From Brasenia schreberi (Eukaryota > Streptophyta > Magnoliopsida > Nymphaeales > Cabombaceae): 64,000 bases of DNA. The notes beneath the pieces are model-generated. The model saw nothing but the letters and a program-made list of their open reading frames with translations. It had not been told where the DNA came from and ran no database searches. The stretch spans positions 11,299,501 through 11,363,500 of the forward strand of contig JAYKKT010000086.1 in the NCBI GenBank assembly GCA_036023115.1, written 5' to 3'. Positions 1 to 10,561 of the stretch are shown here, piece by piece (positions within the stretch are counted from its first letter, which is position 1; the number at the start of each line of letters is the position of its first letter). Both the position numbers and the translations under genes were made by a program.

Positions 1-219
1 AGGGAAATGACTTGTAATGGAAATTTCCGAGGGGAAATGACTTGTAAATGTAAATTGCCGAAGGGAAATTGCAAAAGGGAAATATGGCTATATCTTAAGA
101 GCGGAAAGGCTCAATTGTGCAAGTGTGTGTCGTGTATATATGGAAAGACTACGCACACTGTTGAACCTTAAAACCCAAATTGAAAAGACATAGCCAAAAG
201 GGAAATACGTATATACTAT

Positions 220-640
220 ATATAGGCCCTTACTTGGGTCTTGCAAATAAGAGCGAAGGCTCAATGTGGGTGCGTGTGAAAAGGTAAAGACAACACACAC
301 GACATCAAATGAAACCCAAATATAAATTGCAATATGGCCTTAACTAAGGTCTTGGGAGTAAGAGTGAAAGCTCAATGTGTGTGAGTGCTAGAATTGAAGT
401 ACTACGCACACAAGATGAAATTAAACCCAAATATAAATTGCAATATGGCCTTAACTAAGGTCTTGGGAGTAAGAGCGAAAGCTCAATGTGTGTGAGTGTA
501 TAATTGAAATACTATACACACGACATGAAATTAAACCCAAGGATAGTATAACACGGCCCTTACTTGGGTCTTGCAAATAAGAGCGAAGGCTCAATGTGTG
601 TGAATGCGAGAATTGAAAGACAACACACGCAACTCAAGCA
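220..640 (-). repeat. Tandem ~109 bp repeats in LTR A
   Basis: Successive units carry an AAACCCAAATA box, then either a CCCTTACTTGGG or a CCTTAACTAAGG inverted repeat, then GAGCGAAGGCTC or GAGCGAAAGCTC, then a GTGTGTGAGTG tract. The array lies in the transcribed leader (R/U5) half of the LTR. The same array recurs in nearly every LTR of the window. Confidence 0.85.
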
Positions 641-1415
641 AAAACCCTACACAATTTAAAGTATATATATAAACTTATATCTAAAGGGCTAATTAGGCCC
701 GTGCGTGTTCAAAATCGTGCACAACTAAGAGCGAGGTAGGCTCAAGTGCATGTGTGTGTTGGTGTGCCAAGCCACGTTATTACAAGCGGGGGGAGACGAT
801 GCTCCGTTATTACAACCCCGTATCAAATTTAATTTAACTTAAGCAAGTCTACAACTAAGGACTGAGTTAGGCACTTACTTATAGCTGGTCCGGAGGTGAC
901 TTGCTTGAGCGTGGGCTTGGGCTTCGCCTTGGGCTGCAAGAGGGAGCTCCTCAGAATGGCACGGCAAGGGTGTGTGGCCGGATGACAAGTGGGAGGGTTG
1001 TGGCGCCTTGGGGACTCACCGGCTGCTAGGGGGGTGCTGCCGTGACGTCTAGGGCTGAAGTGTTTTAGGAAGGTCACACGATGGCGGGAAGGCTATGATG
1101 GAGCTATGTGGTGGTGGTATGGGTGGTTGAGAGTGGAGGGGGAGAGAAGAGTAGATGGAGTTGGGTTGAGGTACTAACCGAATGGATGAAGGAGGTCGGT
1201 GTGTGGATGAAGGGCAGCCGGGTGATGAAGGTGGATGGAGCTGGGTGATGAAGGGGGCAGCGTGGAGTGGAGCAGGCCGAATGGAAGTGGTGCCGCGAGG
1301 TGGAGTTGGCCGGGGGTAGTGGTGGTGTAGGTGGAAGAAGGGAGCAAGGTGAGAGGGCTCGGCTGGCCCAAGAGCTGGATGGGATAGGATGAAAAACCCG
1401 CCCAATGGGGGGGGG

Positions 1416-1424
1416 TTTATATAG
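1416..1424 (-). promoter_or_regulatory. TATA box of LTR A
   Basis: The minus strand reads CTATATAAA and runs straight into a cytosine tract. The placement matches the TATA motif in the other LTRs of this family. It is the probable core promoter, with the start site expected about 30 nt downstream at lower coordinates. Confidence 0.65.
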
Positions 1425-2130
1425 ATTTTTGAAAGTCGGTTGGGGGCGGTTTTTAGAGGGTGGTTAGGTGGTTTTGGTGGTGATAAGGTGGGCTGGTTTT
1501 GAGGAGGGGCCAAATATTTTGCTTTAAGGGGTTTTAGGGATATGGTGTGCTAGGTTTAGGTGGGGTGGTTTAGGGGTTTAGGGCTTAGGTAGGTGGGTTG
1601 GTTTTGGGGTGAGGTTTAGTGAGGTGGGTTAGGTGATTAGGCTAGGATTAGGTTAGGATTAAGGGAATTAGGCTAGGTTTAGGGAAGGATTAGGGAGGTG
1701 GGTTAGGTGATTAGGTTGGGATTAGGCCGGGATTAGGGAAGTGGGTTAGGTGATTAGGCTAGGATTAGGCCGGGATTAGGGTAAAAGGCTAGGATTAGGG
1801 GTTTTGGCTTAGGATTGGGTTAGGGAGCTCCCTTTGCATAACCCATAGACTTCATTGCATCATGTTGGTGCAGCCCTAGGTTAGGTTTTGACTAATACAA
1901 GCTTAAACCCACACTAATTAGGCTAACCCACATGATTAACCCCAAACTTGACACACAAGTCAAGCTTAATTACAATTCTCCTCATGCTTAATCCTTCCCA
2001 TTCTCTCTCATGCCCATAATCCCACATGAATTTCAAGTGGGCCCCACCTCCATTTATGAGAAGGTGATGTGGGCCATGGATGTGGATATTGGATTGGATC
2101 TCTGGATCCAAATCCAAATCCACACATACG

Positions 2131-2174
2131 TTAGGATTGGGATCTGGATAAATATGGTCCAGATCTAATCCAAA
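2131..2174. repeat. Conserved U3 palindrome of LTR A
   Basis: Imperfect inverted repeat with arms built from GGATTGGGATCTGGA and TCCAGATCTAATCC around an AT-rich centre. It lies upstream of the TATA box in transcription order, and the equivalent sequence is found in all LTRs here that retain U3. Confidence 0.75.
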
Positions 2175-2650
2175 CTGAATTCTGACTCCTTCAGGATGTG
2201 TTCAAAATGAACGGTTTGTGCGGGGTCTGATAGCATTAGTACTCCGTCTGCGTTGGGTCTTCGCCAACATGGTCGTCCGCTTCTGTTTTCACCTTCCGGA
2301 GATGATTTCAAAGGATTTCTGATGATAACAGGGTCTTGAACGTTCGAGATCCTGGGGGTGGATTCAACACGAGAGTTGCTGTGCCGGGCTCGACATGTGC
2401 TTTGATTCCGGGCTCTCTTTTGCTCTTCGGGTCCTGCTTGCTTCAGGCCAAGCCGCTTCGTGGGGTTTCAAAATGTATTTCAAAAGGTTTTAAAAGCATA
2501 TTATACATATTTTAAAGCATATACAGTTTAAACATATGTACAGGGTTGCCTGGAAGGCTCCTAGGTTTCCAGACTCAAAATAGCCCTTTGGGGCTACTTT
2601 TACAAAACCAGGTTGATTTGAGAAGTTCGTGGGATTTCGAGGTGTTTACA

Positions 2651-2686
2651 GATGCCCCTCTTTGGCATTGTCCAAATCGATTTGGA
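2651..2686 (-). other. Polypurine tract and adjoining palindrome of element A
   Basis: The minus strand reads CCAAAGAGGGGCATC immediately before the LTR start, the expected primer for plus-strand DNA synthesis. The neighbouring 2671-2686 is the perfect 16-bp palindrome TCCAAATCGATTTGGA, also found beside the polypurine tracts of C and D and, slightly altered, J. Confidence 0.8.
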
Positions 2687-3824
2687 TAATGGCAAAGATG
2701 ACAAACACCCCTTTTAATGTCTCCCTAGATCTATCCATGAAAATATGAGATCGTCCCAATCTTTAGCAAAATCTCACTTTTAAAACCCTGGTAGGAGGAG
2801 ATATCACGCCAAAGGGATATGTATGGAATCTGGTCCTAAAATGGGATCATGTTTATGCAAGTGCCACGCGTGGAAATGTAGATGCATGACATGGATGTGG
2901 TGCCAAGAGTGGCGACCTCTTAGAGACCAGATATGGTCGAATTCTTGAGACTTACAAGGCCTACTGCTCCAAGTGAGCAAATCCTATGCTGTTCGATGTT
3001 CGATTTTTCAAAATCTATTTACAAAAGCTATTTACCAAAGGGACAACTGTCTTGAGTCTCAATCCTAAGGATCTCAAGCTCTTCGTGTTTGCCTTTGCTT
3101 GAGTCTAGACACTTGCTTATCTAGCGGAGGTTGTATAAGAAAACAAGCTATATTTCAAATTCGTACGCCTTACTCGAAACGTCGAATTCTCAAACAAATT
3201 GAAATTCAAGTAAGTAAATCCTATTTTTACTTTAGGATTCCTCGAAATGAACCATGTTTTAGCTTGGGATAAGCCAGGGATGGGAAAGAGATACCACGGT
3301 CCCTTCTAAAGCGTCCCATGCTTTAAGGCATAGAAGGCGGAAAACTGCTCTTTTTTTGAGCTTTTTGGCCTCTTTTTCCTTTTTTTTATAGAGGGTCTCC
3401 CTTTGTGAGTATTTTTTCTTTAATCCCTCTTTTTCACAAGAGAATCGATTTTTCTTTTGAATTCTGGTTTCTTTCTTTTGGAAAGAGACTTTGAATGGGA
3501 AAACTCTCTTTATTTGGGCCATGTTTTCCTTTTGGAAGGAGAAGAGAAGAGGGGAGGACTTATCCCAAGCTTACACTCGATCCATTGTAGATCAGCCTAT
3601 TTAGAAATAGCACATACTACTTGCAAGTATCTTGCTATGTTGAACTAGGCCTTTCTTTGTACGAAGAAGGATTTTGAAATGTAACCACGATTTTGAAGAC
3701 TCCACTCTTTCACAAGTGCGAATTCTCTCACTCAGGGTCACACGATTTTGCCTTTGCACCTTATTTTCAGGTCTCAGGGCAGCTATCCCTAAAATTTTTG
3801 AAAATGGGGAATTTAATCCAAATC
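2687..3824 (-). other. 3' untranslated region of element A
   Basis: Stretch between the integrase stop and the polypurine tract, matched by 15464-16591 (C), 28000-29055 (D) and part of 60147-60633 (J). It is rich in homopurine/homopyrimidine tracts. It contains a lysine-rich sense-strand reading frame at 3259-3522 (87 codons). Its core KKKYSQRETLYKKK and its end EGTVVSLSH are also readable in C and J, while D has a frame change in an A-run. Whether this is a real small gene or only DNA-level conservation is unknown. Confidence 0.6.
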
Positions 3825-4703
3825 CTACACATAATACTTCTTTAAGTACTGAATATTGATAGGATCTACTAAATTCCTACCTTCTACATCGATTAACCAA
3901 TACGAGTTGTTCGTAGTGGTTGCACGTACAACATAGGGTCCATCCCACTTGGGGCGCCACTTTCCAAGGGGATGTGGGCCACGATAGTGGATGATTTTCA
4001 AAACCAGATCTCCCACTTCAAAGTGGCGAGGTCTCATGTGTTTGCCATAATGTCGGGCTATCCTTTGCCGGTATGCACGAGCATGATCCATAGCAAGGAG
4101 TCACCTCTCATCTAGCAAATCTAGTTTGGCCATCCTAGCATGTTGAAGCCTCTCTAGGGGGAGGTCGAGTGCTATGGATGTATGGAATGAATGCAGTTGA
4201 GTATGAATGGGAAGAATGGCATTTGTGCCATAGACCAATTCGAATGGTGTGGCATTCGTGGGAGTCCGGATGGAAGTCCTATAAGCCCATAAGGCTTCAT
4301 CCAGCTTCTCGTGCCACATCCTACCCTTCTCTAAAGTCTTCTCAATTATGCTAATGAGAGTCTTATTTGTGGCTTCGGCTTGGCCGTTGCCTTGAGGGTA
4401 GTAGGGCGAAGAGAAGTGGTGAGTTATGCCATACGTGTTGCATAACTTAACGATCCACTCATTCTTGAATGGGGTGCCATTATCAGACACAAGGTCTCGT
4501 GGAACCTCAAATCGAGCCAAGATATTCCTCCTAATGAAAGCCACCACATGTTGCCCCAGCACGTTGGTCAGGGAAATGGCTTCCACCCACTTGGAGAAAT
4601 ACTCAGTGGCTGCTAAAATGAATCGATGTCCATTCGAGGCTTTTGGAAATATAGGGCCTACGATGTTAAACGCCCACATGGTAAATGGCCAGGGGCTGAC
4701 CAC
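3825..4703 (-). pseudogene. pol: Integrase core and C-terminal part, element A
   Basis: Integrase inserts retroviral-type cDNA into chromosomes. The DDE core is recognisable: the second acidic residue lies in SDNGTPFKNE and the glutamate in QGNGQAEATNKTL, followed by the conserved WAYRTSIRTPT segment. The piece at 3825-4091 is the C-terminal domain (DHARAYRQRIARHYGKHM onward, ending LKKYYV). Breaks: an in-frame TGA separates the two pieces near 4092-4100, a TAA sits near 4710, and the first catalytic aspartate is replaced by asparagine (AAC, 4665-4667), where element C keeps aspartate. The protein would therefore be both truncated and catalytically dead. Confidence 0.9.
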
Positions 4704-4718
4704 GGAATGAAATGCAGA

Positions 4719-5567
4719 TTATGGGATATGAATGGCGTGCCCATGCACTTGACATTGATGACACTTTCTAACATGATCGTGACAATCCTTTTTCAAGGTG
4801 GACCAAAAATAGCCCCCTCTAAGTATTTTCATTGTCATCATGTTGGCATTAACTTGACCTCCACACTCTCCATCGTGGAATTCATGCATCACTATCCTAG
4901 CCTCCTCTAGATCGATACACTTGAGTAGGATGCCGGTAACACTTTTTTTATATAGAACCCCACCCAGAATGGTGTATCGGGTCGAAATTTTACGGATGAA
5001 TGCCTTATCTTTGGATGTGGCATCCTCGGCGAATCCCCCATTTTCTAGAAAATGTTTGATGTCGTAAAACCAGGGTTTTTCAATAGAATCTAGGTTATTT
5101 TGGCAAATATCCAAATCGTGTGTGGATGGGTTGGGCGCATGCCATATTTCTAAAGATCGAGTCCCTGAAATGGGATCGACCTTTAGGGCTAAACCCAAGG
5201 AGGAGAGGGCATCGGCAATGCCATTGTCCTCTCTTCCCACGTGTGTGAGTTTACACGATTGGAAAGACTCAACCAATCGAGTGGCCAACTCATGATAAGG
5301 AAGTAGTTTTTCGTTACGTACTTGCCAAATTTTCAAAACCTGGTTTATCACAAGGAGCGAATCTCCAAAGACCTCGATGCATGATGCCCCTAGAGTTTTC
5401 GAAATCCTCAAGCCTTGTATGAGTGCTTCATACTTAGCTATGTTGTTGGAACATTCGAAATCTAGGCGGATTGCTATGGGAATCTCGCACTTTTCAGGGG
5501 AGATGAGGATGACCCCAGCACCAGCCCCTCGTTGGTTTCGTGCCCCATCGAAGTGCATCTTCCACAC
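4719..5567 (-). pseudogene. pol: Archaeal-type RNase H plus integrase zinc domain, element A
   Basis: A 282-codon open stretch. The first ~130 residues form the second RNase H typical of the Tat lineage: MHFDGARNQRGAGAG, then the glutamate in AKYEALIQGL, the aspartate in EVFGDSLLVI, and REDNGIADAL. After a linker comes the HHCC zinc finger of integrase (MHEFHDGECGG ... CHDHVRKCHQC). The dual RNase H arrangement is established for Tat/Ogre elements, where the added domain is thought to cover for the degenerate first one. A TAA at its start (from a CAA codon, by comparison with element C) separates it from the upstream RNase H/RT. Confidence 0.9.
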
Positions 5568-6464
5568 TTAGTTTTCAAAAGAGTTTGCCAAAATGTGGTT
5601 TTGGAAATGGTTTTGCAATATGCCTTCGTCAGGCATTTCATCGAATGTGGGATATGTGTCCTCTAGGGGGAACTCAGCCACATAGTCTGCTAGGGCTTGC
5701 CCCTTAATGGAGATCTGGTGATGGTATTTCAGGTCGTACTCCATTAGGAGGAGTTGCCATTTGCCCAATCTACCCGTGAGAATGGGTTTTTCGAACAAGT
5801 ACTTGATTGGATCAAGCTTGGACACTATCCAGATCTCATGATCTAGGAAATAGTGTCTGAATATCTGGCAGGCCCAGACTAGGGCCAAGCACATCTTCTC
5901 CATGGCTTGATAATTTCGTTCATAAGCCAAGAGAGTTTTCGAAATATAGTAGATGGCATGCTCCTTGTGGGTGTCATCCTCGTATTGAGCCAATAGGGTT
6001 CCCAAAGCATTCGCATGCACAGAAATGTAAAGTAAAAGCGGTTTTCCTTGCTTCAGAGGATTCAAAACGGGGGGATTAACCAAGTATGCCTTTAGTCTCT
6101 CGAAGGACCTTTGGCAGTCGTCATCCCATAAGAATTTCGTGCCCTTCCTCAACAACTTGTTGAAGGGTTCGCATCTAGTCGCCAGATTTGATATAAATCG
6201 GCGAACGGACTGTAATCGATCCTGGAGGCTACGGATTTGGGTGAGATTGGAGGGTGGAGCCATGTCTATGATGGCTCGACACTTAGAGGGGTTGACTTCT
6301 ATACCCCTTTGGCTTACCATAAAGCCTAGAAGCTTCCCAGATTCTACCCCGAATACACATTTTTGAGGGTTTAGCTTTACTTTGTAAAGCCTAAGCCTTT
6401 CGAAAATCTTTTGCAAACATTCAATATGAGTGCAATCGGGTTTTGGATTTTTCCAAGAGATCAT
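5568..6464 (-). pseudogene. pol: RT C-terminus and Ty3-type RNase H, element A
   Basis: A 298-codon open stretch covering the RT thumb region (KVKLNPQKCVFGVESGKLLGF, NLTQIRSLQDRLQSV) and the first RNase H (PLLLYISVHANALGTLLAQ ... AIYYISKTLLAYERNY ... GRLGKWQLLLMEYDL). At the position where active Ty3 RNases H carry the catalytic D-A-S, this copy has ISV. That is a known feature of the Tat lineage rather than damage peculiar to this copy. The frame is shifted from the RT core by an extra base near 6428. Confidence 0.88.
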
Positions 6465-6850
6465 CTACATACACTTCTACGAGCTCATGAATTTGATCAT
6501 GGAAGATCGTGGTCATGGCTCTCTGGTATATCGCACCGGCATTTTTCAAACCAAAGGGCATGAATGTATAGCAGTACGTGCCCCATGGGGTTGTGAAGGC
6601 GGTCTTACCCTGATCTCGTGGACTTAGTTTGATTTGATTATAGCCTGAATAGCCATCCATAAACGAAAACATTTCGTGATTTGCAGTACTATCGACTATC
6701 AAATCTATGTTTGGTAAAGGATAATTATCCTTTGGAGTGGCTTTATTCAGGTTTCTGAAATCGATGCATATTCGAATTTACCCATTGGTTTTTCGAACTA
6801 CAACGATGTTTGACAACCAATCAGAATACGCATTGGGTTTTATAAATCCG
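6421..6850 (-). pseudogene. pol: Reverse transcriptase core, element A (truncated)
   Basis: Contains RT motif A region FSFMDGYSGYNQIKLSPRD, the TTPWGTYCYTFMPFGLKNA segment and the catalytic YVDD (6460-6471). A stop interrupts the upstream NGKIRICIDF region near 6780. The sequence breaks off at about 6850, where it joins an LTR stub: the N-terminal RT, protease, gag, PBS and most of the 5' LTR are missing by deletion. Confidence 0.88.
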
Positions 6851-7026
6851 GCATATTATACATATTTTAAAGCATATTATACATATTTTAAAGCATATAC
6901 AATTTAAACATATGTACAGGGTTGCTTGGAAGGTTCCTGGGTTTCCAGACTCAAAATAGCCCTTTGGGGTTGCTTTTACAAAACCAGGTTGATTTGAGAA
7001 GTTCGTGGGATTTCGGGGTGTTTACA
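6851..7026 (-). mobile_element. Element A, residual 5' LTR stub
   Basis: Matches the first ~175 bp (in transcription order) of LTR A (2490-2650), ending in the same GTGTTTACA. The 24-bp segment around 6851-6890 is partly duplicated (CATATTATACATATTTTAAAG twice). Its outer edge is the intact LTR terminus, so this is the right boundary of element A after an internal deletion. It abuts AT-rich LTR sequence of element B. Confidence 0.85.
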
Positions 7027-8119
7027 TATATATCTCCCGTTCAGCTGGGTTGTTACTTTCAAGTCATGTGAGTTGTCATTTAAGCTTCCACACTCGCACA
7101 CAAAGGGCACCCGAGCTCTTGCTCAAACACTCACGCACATTTTGGCCTTGACAGCCCTTAAGATATAGGCATATCTATATACTTTCAGCTGCGTGAGTTT
7201 TACGGTTCAACTGTGTACGTCTTTACATTTCGGGTTGTTAAATTTCAGTCGTGTGAGTTGTCTTTACATTTATACACAACACACACGCACACATTGAGCC
7301 TTTCCGCTCTTATATCTATATTTCCCCGTTCCGCAAGTTAAATTTCAGTCGTGTGTGAGTTGTCTTTCCATTTACACACAACACACACGAACTTGCTAAA
7401 TCTATACCGCTCATATATATACTTATATTTAAATTTCGGCAAGTTCAATTCAAGTCATGTGAGTTTGTCATTTCAATTCTACACTCACACACGCGTGCAT
7501 TGAGCCTTTCCGCTCTTAATATAAGTATATCTCCCTTCGGCAATTTACATTCAAGTCATGTGAGTTACCTTTTAATTTCGGGTATTTCCTTTAAAGCTAC
7601 GTCTTTACATTTCGGGTTTTACATTTAAGTTGTGTGAGTTGCTTTCAATTCGAGCTTAGCTCACATCCAACCCTTCGAACCCGAGATACTTCGCATACTT
7701 GCATTCGTAAGCTTTTGAAAAAGCCTCGAATACCCCGTGCAAACACGCCAAACTTAGGTCACTTATGCACACACATAGCTGGCCTAAATAGCGTAAAATC
7801 AAAGACTTGGATATGTGCAACCCACGTAGATAAAATCTGCAAATAGGTATACAATCGACAGGATACTTTCGTGTTCTTTTCAAAAGTCCATGCTTGTTAA
7901 AAATCAAGATTTTTTAAGCGTTTAAACCGACCCTTGAGCATCGGTTCAAGAAGGTTTACAATGAAAAGATCCCACTTGCCCACAATCGCCCAAAACGTCA
8001 TATATTTCCAAAATCCTTCACTAGTTTGAGTAAGCTAGATGGCACGCCCTAAAGCAATGTAGATACGAAAAGGTTCACTTCAGTCCTAAGAACCCAAAGT
8101 GAGAATTTTCACATCTATA
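7027..8119 (+). mobile_element. Element B, 3' portion of 5' LTR
   Basis: R/U5 half of a plus-strand LTR. Degenerate repeats with GAGCCTTTCCGCTCTTA occur between about 7290 and 7520. The end (8111-8119) is ACATCTATA, a mutated form of TCTACA, and is followed by a PBS. The left end is cut by insertion of element A, so the rest of this LTR should lie beyond the window start. The reverse complement of 12484-13258 matches it well. Confidence 0.85.
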
Positions 8120-8124
8120 GATTT

Positions 8125-8141
8125 TGGCACGCCCGTGGGTC
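8125..8141 (+). other. Primer-binding site, element B
   Basis: TGGCACGCCCGTGGGT begins with TGG, the complement of a tRNA CCA end, six bases after the LTR terminus. It is the site where a host tRNA would prime first-strand cDNA. The same site is intact in D and J. I cannot assign the tRNA from sequence alone. Confidence 0.8.
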
Positions 8142-8254
8142 TTAAGAAAAATCAATTAAAACAAGCAAACCTCTTGAAAAAATTTCCAAGAAAAGTATTT
8201 AACTCTTTGCCTTTTTGCATTTCATAGTTGGTTTTTGAAACAAGCATCGGAGGC

Positions 8255-9540
8255 ATGTCGAGTTCAGACTACAATGAGGTGACCAGCCATGTCTCACGCA
8301 CATCAAGTTCTCGCTCAAAGAGATTTTCGAAAACTAGAAATAGGAGAGAAGAAATAGAGGATTTACGAAAAGATTTTGAAACCAAAATCGTTGGCCAAGA
8401 GGCCGAGGCAGCTGATTCGTGTTCGTCTCATGGCGAACCAGCAAAGGCTAAAAAGAAATTTGAAAAACCTCAAAAACCCAAGGAAACCTCCACTATGGAG
8501 GGAAACCAATATCACGAGTCCTTCACTCACAAGGACCGTAAAGCCCTACAACAGTTGCTAAAAGGGCAAAATAAAGAGAAAAGAACGTACGCCCTGTCTG
8601 ATTTCCTTCCTTTGGATTACGAAACAGACAGTGATGATGAAATACCGAATTTCCATCGGTATGATGGCACGGGAGATCCTAGATCTCACTTGCAACTCTT
8701 TTCTTGTCGAGCCCACAAAAAGAAGAAGGACTCGATGAAATGGATTTATTGGTTTTCCCTTTCCCTCAAAGAAACTGCTTCAAAATGGCTCGCTTCATAC
8801 GATTTGAGTTAGTTCGCAACTTTTGAAGAGTTAGCGAACTGCTTTATGCAAAGATTTTCGCATAATGTAGAAGTGACACCAACTCTAAACACTTTGAGGG
8901 ATACAAAACAAGTGGCGAATGAGGATGTACACGCATTCATCATTCGATGGAGGTCCCTCTTGGGGCAAGTGAGAGAGCCGATATCAGAAGGATGCGCAAT
9001 GATGCTCATCCTCGATAATTTTAAACCTGAATTAAAAACCCTTCTCTCCTTACATGAAATCTCAACTTTTCACAAGTTGATCAAGAAAGCTTCCCTTTTC
9101 GAAACAAATTTAAAGAAGGGAGTCTACGATCATCTGTGGAAAGGGAGTGTTTTACCAAAGACTCGGTTAGAAAAACCCAGCACATACGGGATGCCCACGA
9201 TGGACAAAGGGGCAAAGCCCCTAAAAATTGCAAACGTCCGAGTGGAAACAAACCCGGTCGGCGTTTTAAAGAAAACCGAGTAAAAAATTGAAAAATTGCA
9301 AAAAAGTTTTGAAAAACGGGAGTACACGCCCTTAGGGCAGCCTGTTTCGGAAGTCTTGAACCTCCTACTCACACAAGAGATGATTACACTCCCAGAAATT
9401 CCAGAGGGACACCCCCAAAAGGGAAATTTCTAAATAGATTTTGCAAGTATCATCGACTGAAAGGTCATGATACCAGCAAGTGTTTTTCCCTTTTAAACAA
9501 GATTGAGAGCTTGATAGCACAGGGCCGGCTCTAGGTTACT
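8255..9540 (+). pseudogene. gag: gag, element B (broken)
   Basis: Gag forms the particle that packages element RNA. The likely start is ATG 8255 (MSSSDYNEV), because the D and C gags start with the aligned MSKSNPSEVS; the frame runs nine codons further upstream without another ATG. Capsid motifs follow: YHESFTHKDRKALQQLLKGQ, FHRYDGTGDPRSHLQLF, KWLASYDL. The nucleocapsid zinc knuckle has the Tat form C-x2-H-x4-H-x4-C (CKYHRLKGHDTSKC, near 9438-9482). Breaks: TAG at 8810, TAA near 9281, a frameshift before the zinc knuckle, and a TAG near 9532. Confidence 0.88.
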
Positions 9541-10543
9541 GAGGAACCAGAGCCTGCCCAAGCTATTTTCAAAGAACCCTTCTCCAATCATGCAAGTACT
9601 AGTAGGAAGGGCAAAGAGGTATGTGCTTTCTCGACTTCAAAGAGTCTAGTGCATTCATCTCATTCTGGTTTTACTACTTGTGCACCATCCCTCATCCTTC
9701 ATAGGAAAATCACCTAAGTAGTAATCCGGGGAGCGCCTAGAGTCCCGCCCCCGGTTAGAACCATTTTACAAATTCAAGGTGCTCCAAAGCACACAAGTAG
9801 AGCCACAATAGGCGTGAGCCCTAGGCAGATTGTGGGAGAGGTGACTAGGTCCAAAAGGATCTATCAACCCCACATCTACAAAGTGCTAAAAAAGTGGTCA
9901 GTGTTCCTCTTCATTCAAAAGCATGTATTCCTAGGGTTTCACCAAAAACGGACAAAGGAAAAAATGTTTTCACCTTGTATGATTTTGAAAATCATCTTTC
10001 GAAGATTCCCATAAACATGTCCATCCTAGAGCTGATACAAACCTTGCCTAGGCATAGACTTGTCTTAAAAAAAATCCTAGAAAGAGCCAAGGTTTGCTCA
10101 AATATAGACTTGTCTTAGAAAAAATCCTAGAAAGAGCCAAGGTTAGCTCAAATATAACCCCTGAGTCCTTGTCAATCCAAGTGGCACCTATATGTGTAAA
10201 AATGCCAATCGTGTTCTCAGAAGAGGATATCGAAAGACCATATGAAACCCACAACCAAGCTTTGCACATCGAGGTAGAATTGAATCTCTATCCTCTCGAC
10301 AAATGCTTAGTTGATGGGGGAGGATGTCTCAACATCCTTTCGCTCCACGTAGCGTATCAAATCGGAGTCATCTTGACCTCCGTAAACCCAAGCCCCATCG
10401 TAATCTCTGGATATGATGGGAATTCATCTAGACCACTAGGAGTCATGGAATTACCTATGGAAACGGGGGGCATAGCCCACATGGGGGTGTTCCATGTCTT
10501 AGAAATTGACCCCCATTGCAACCTATTGCTGGGAAGACCCTAG
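9541..10543 (+). pseudogene. pro: Protease region, element B (broken)
   Basis: Retroviral-type aspartic protease. The active-site segment is KCLVDGGGCLNIL (near 10300), with flap-like ISGYDGNSSRPLG and the closing LLLGRP. A 50-bp tandem duplication (10054-10103 and 10104-10153) shifts the frame upstream of the active site. A TAG replaces the tryptophan codon after LLLGRP (10541). The catalytic triplet is DGG rather than the usual DTG/DSG, as in C and D. Confidence 0.85.
10054..10153 (+). repeat. 50-bp tandem duplication in protease of B
   Basis: Two adjacent 50-bp units, each starting ATAGACTTGTCTTA and ending GCTCAAAT, differing at a few bases. C and D carry one copy (RHRLVLEKILERAKV). 50 is not a multiple of three, so the duplication breaks the frame. 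Confidence 0.9.
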
Positions 10544-10561
10544 ATACACAGCCTACGAGCT

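Larger units (their letters stand above)
1..2650 (-). mobile_element. Element A, 3' LTR (left-truncated by window)
   Basis: LTR of a minus-strand Tat-lineage Ty3/gypsy element. On the plus strand it ends in GTGTTTACA, the complement of the LTR start TGTAAACAC, and is followed directly by the complement of a polypurine tract, so it is the 3' LTR of an element whose interior lies to the right. Landmarks in plus coordinates: ~109 bp repeats (220-640), conserved TTGTAATAACG box (772-826), putative leader exon (879-933), TATA box (1416-1424), degenerate TTAGG-rich tract (about 1540-1835), palindrome (2131-2174). It closely resembles the LTR of element I (compare 1-120 with 50760-50880), so both belong to one family. 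The part beyond the window start is unseen. Confidence 0.9.

Noticed and set aside
1540..1835. Interstitial telomere or chromosome-end remnant
   Set aside because: The units are degenerate and occur at the same offset in every LTR of the family, so they are part of the LTR.
4169..4910. Plus-strand frames opposite the integrase and RT of A and C (for example 4426-4710, 17193-17498)
   Set aside because: They are mirror frames of the minus-strand pol. The sense strand carries the known motifs.
7634..7907. Opposed short frames in the B LTR
   Set aside because: They lie in U5 sequence shared with other LTRs, and their frames are not conserved there.
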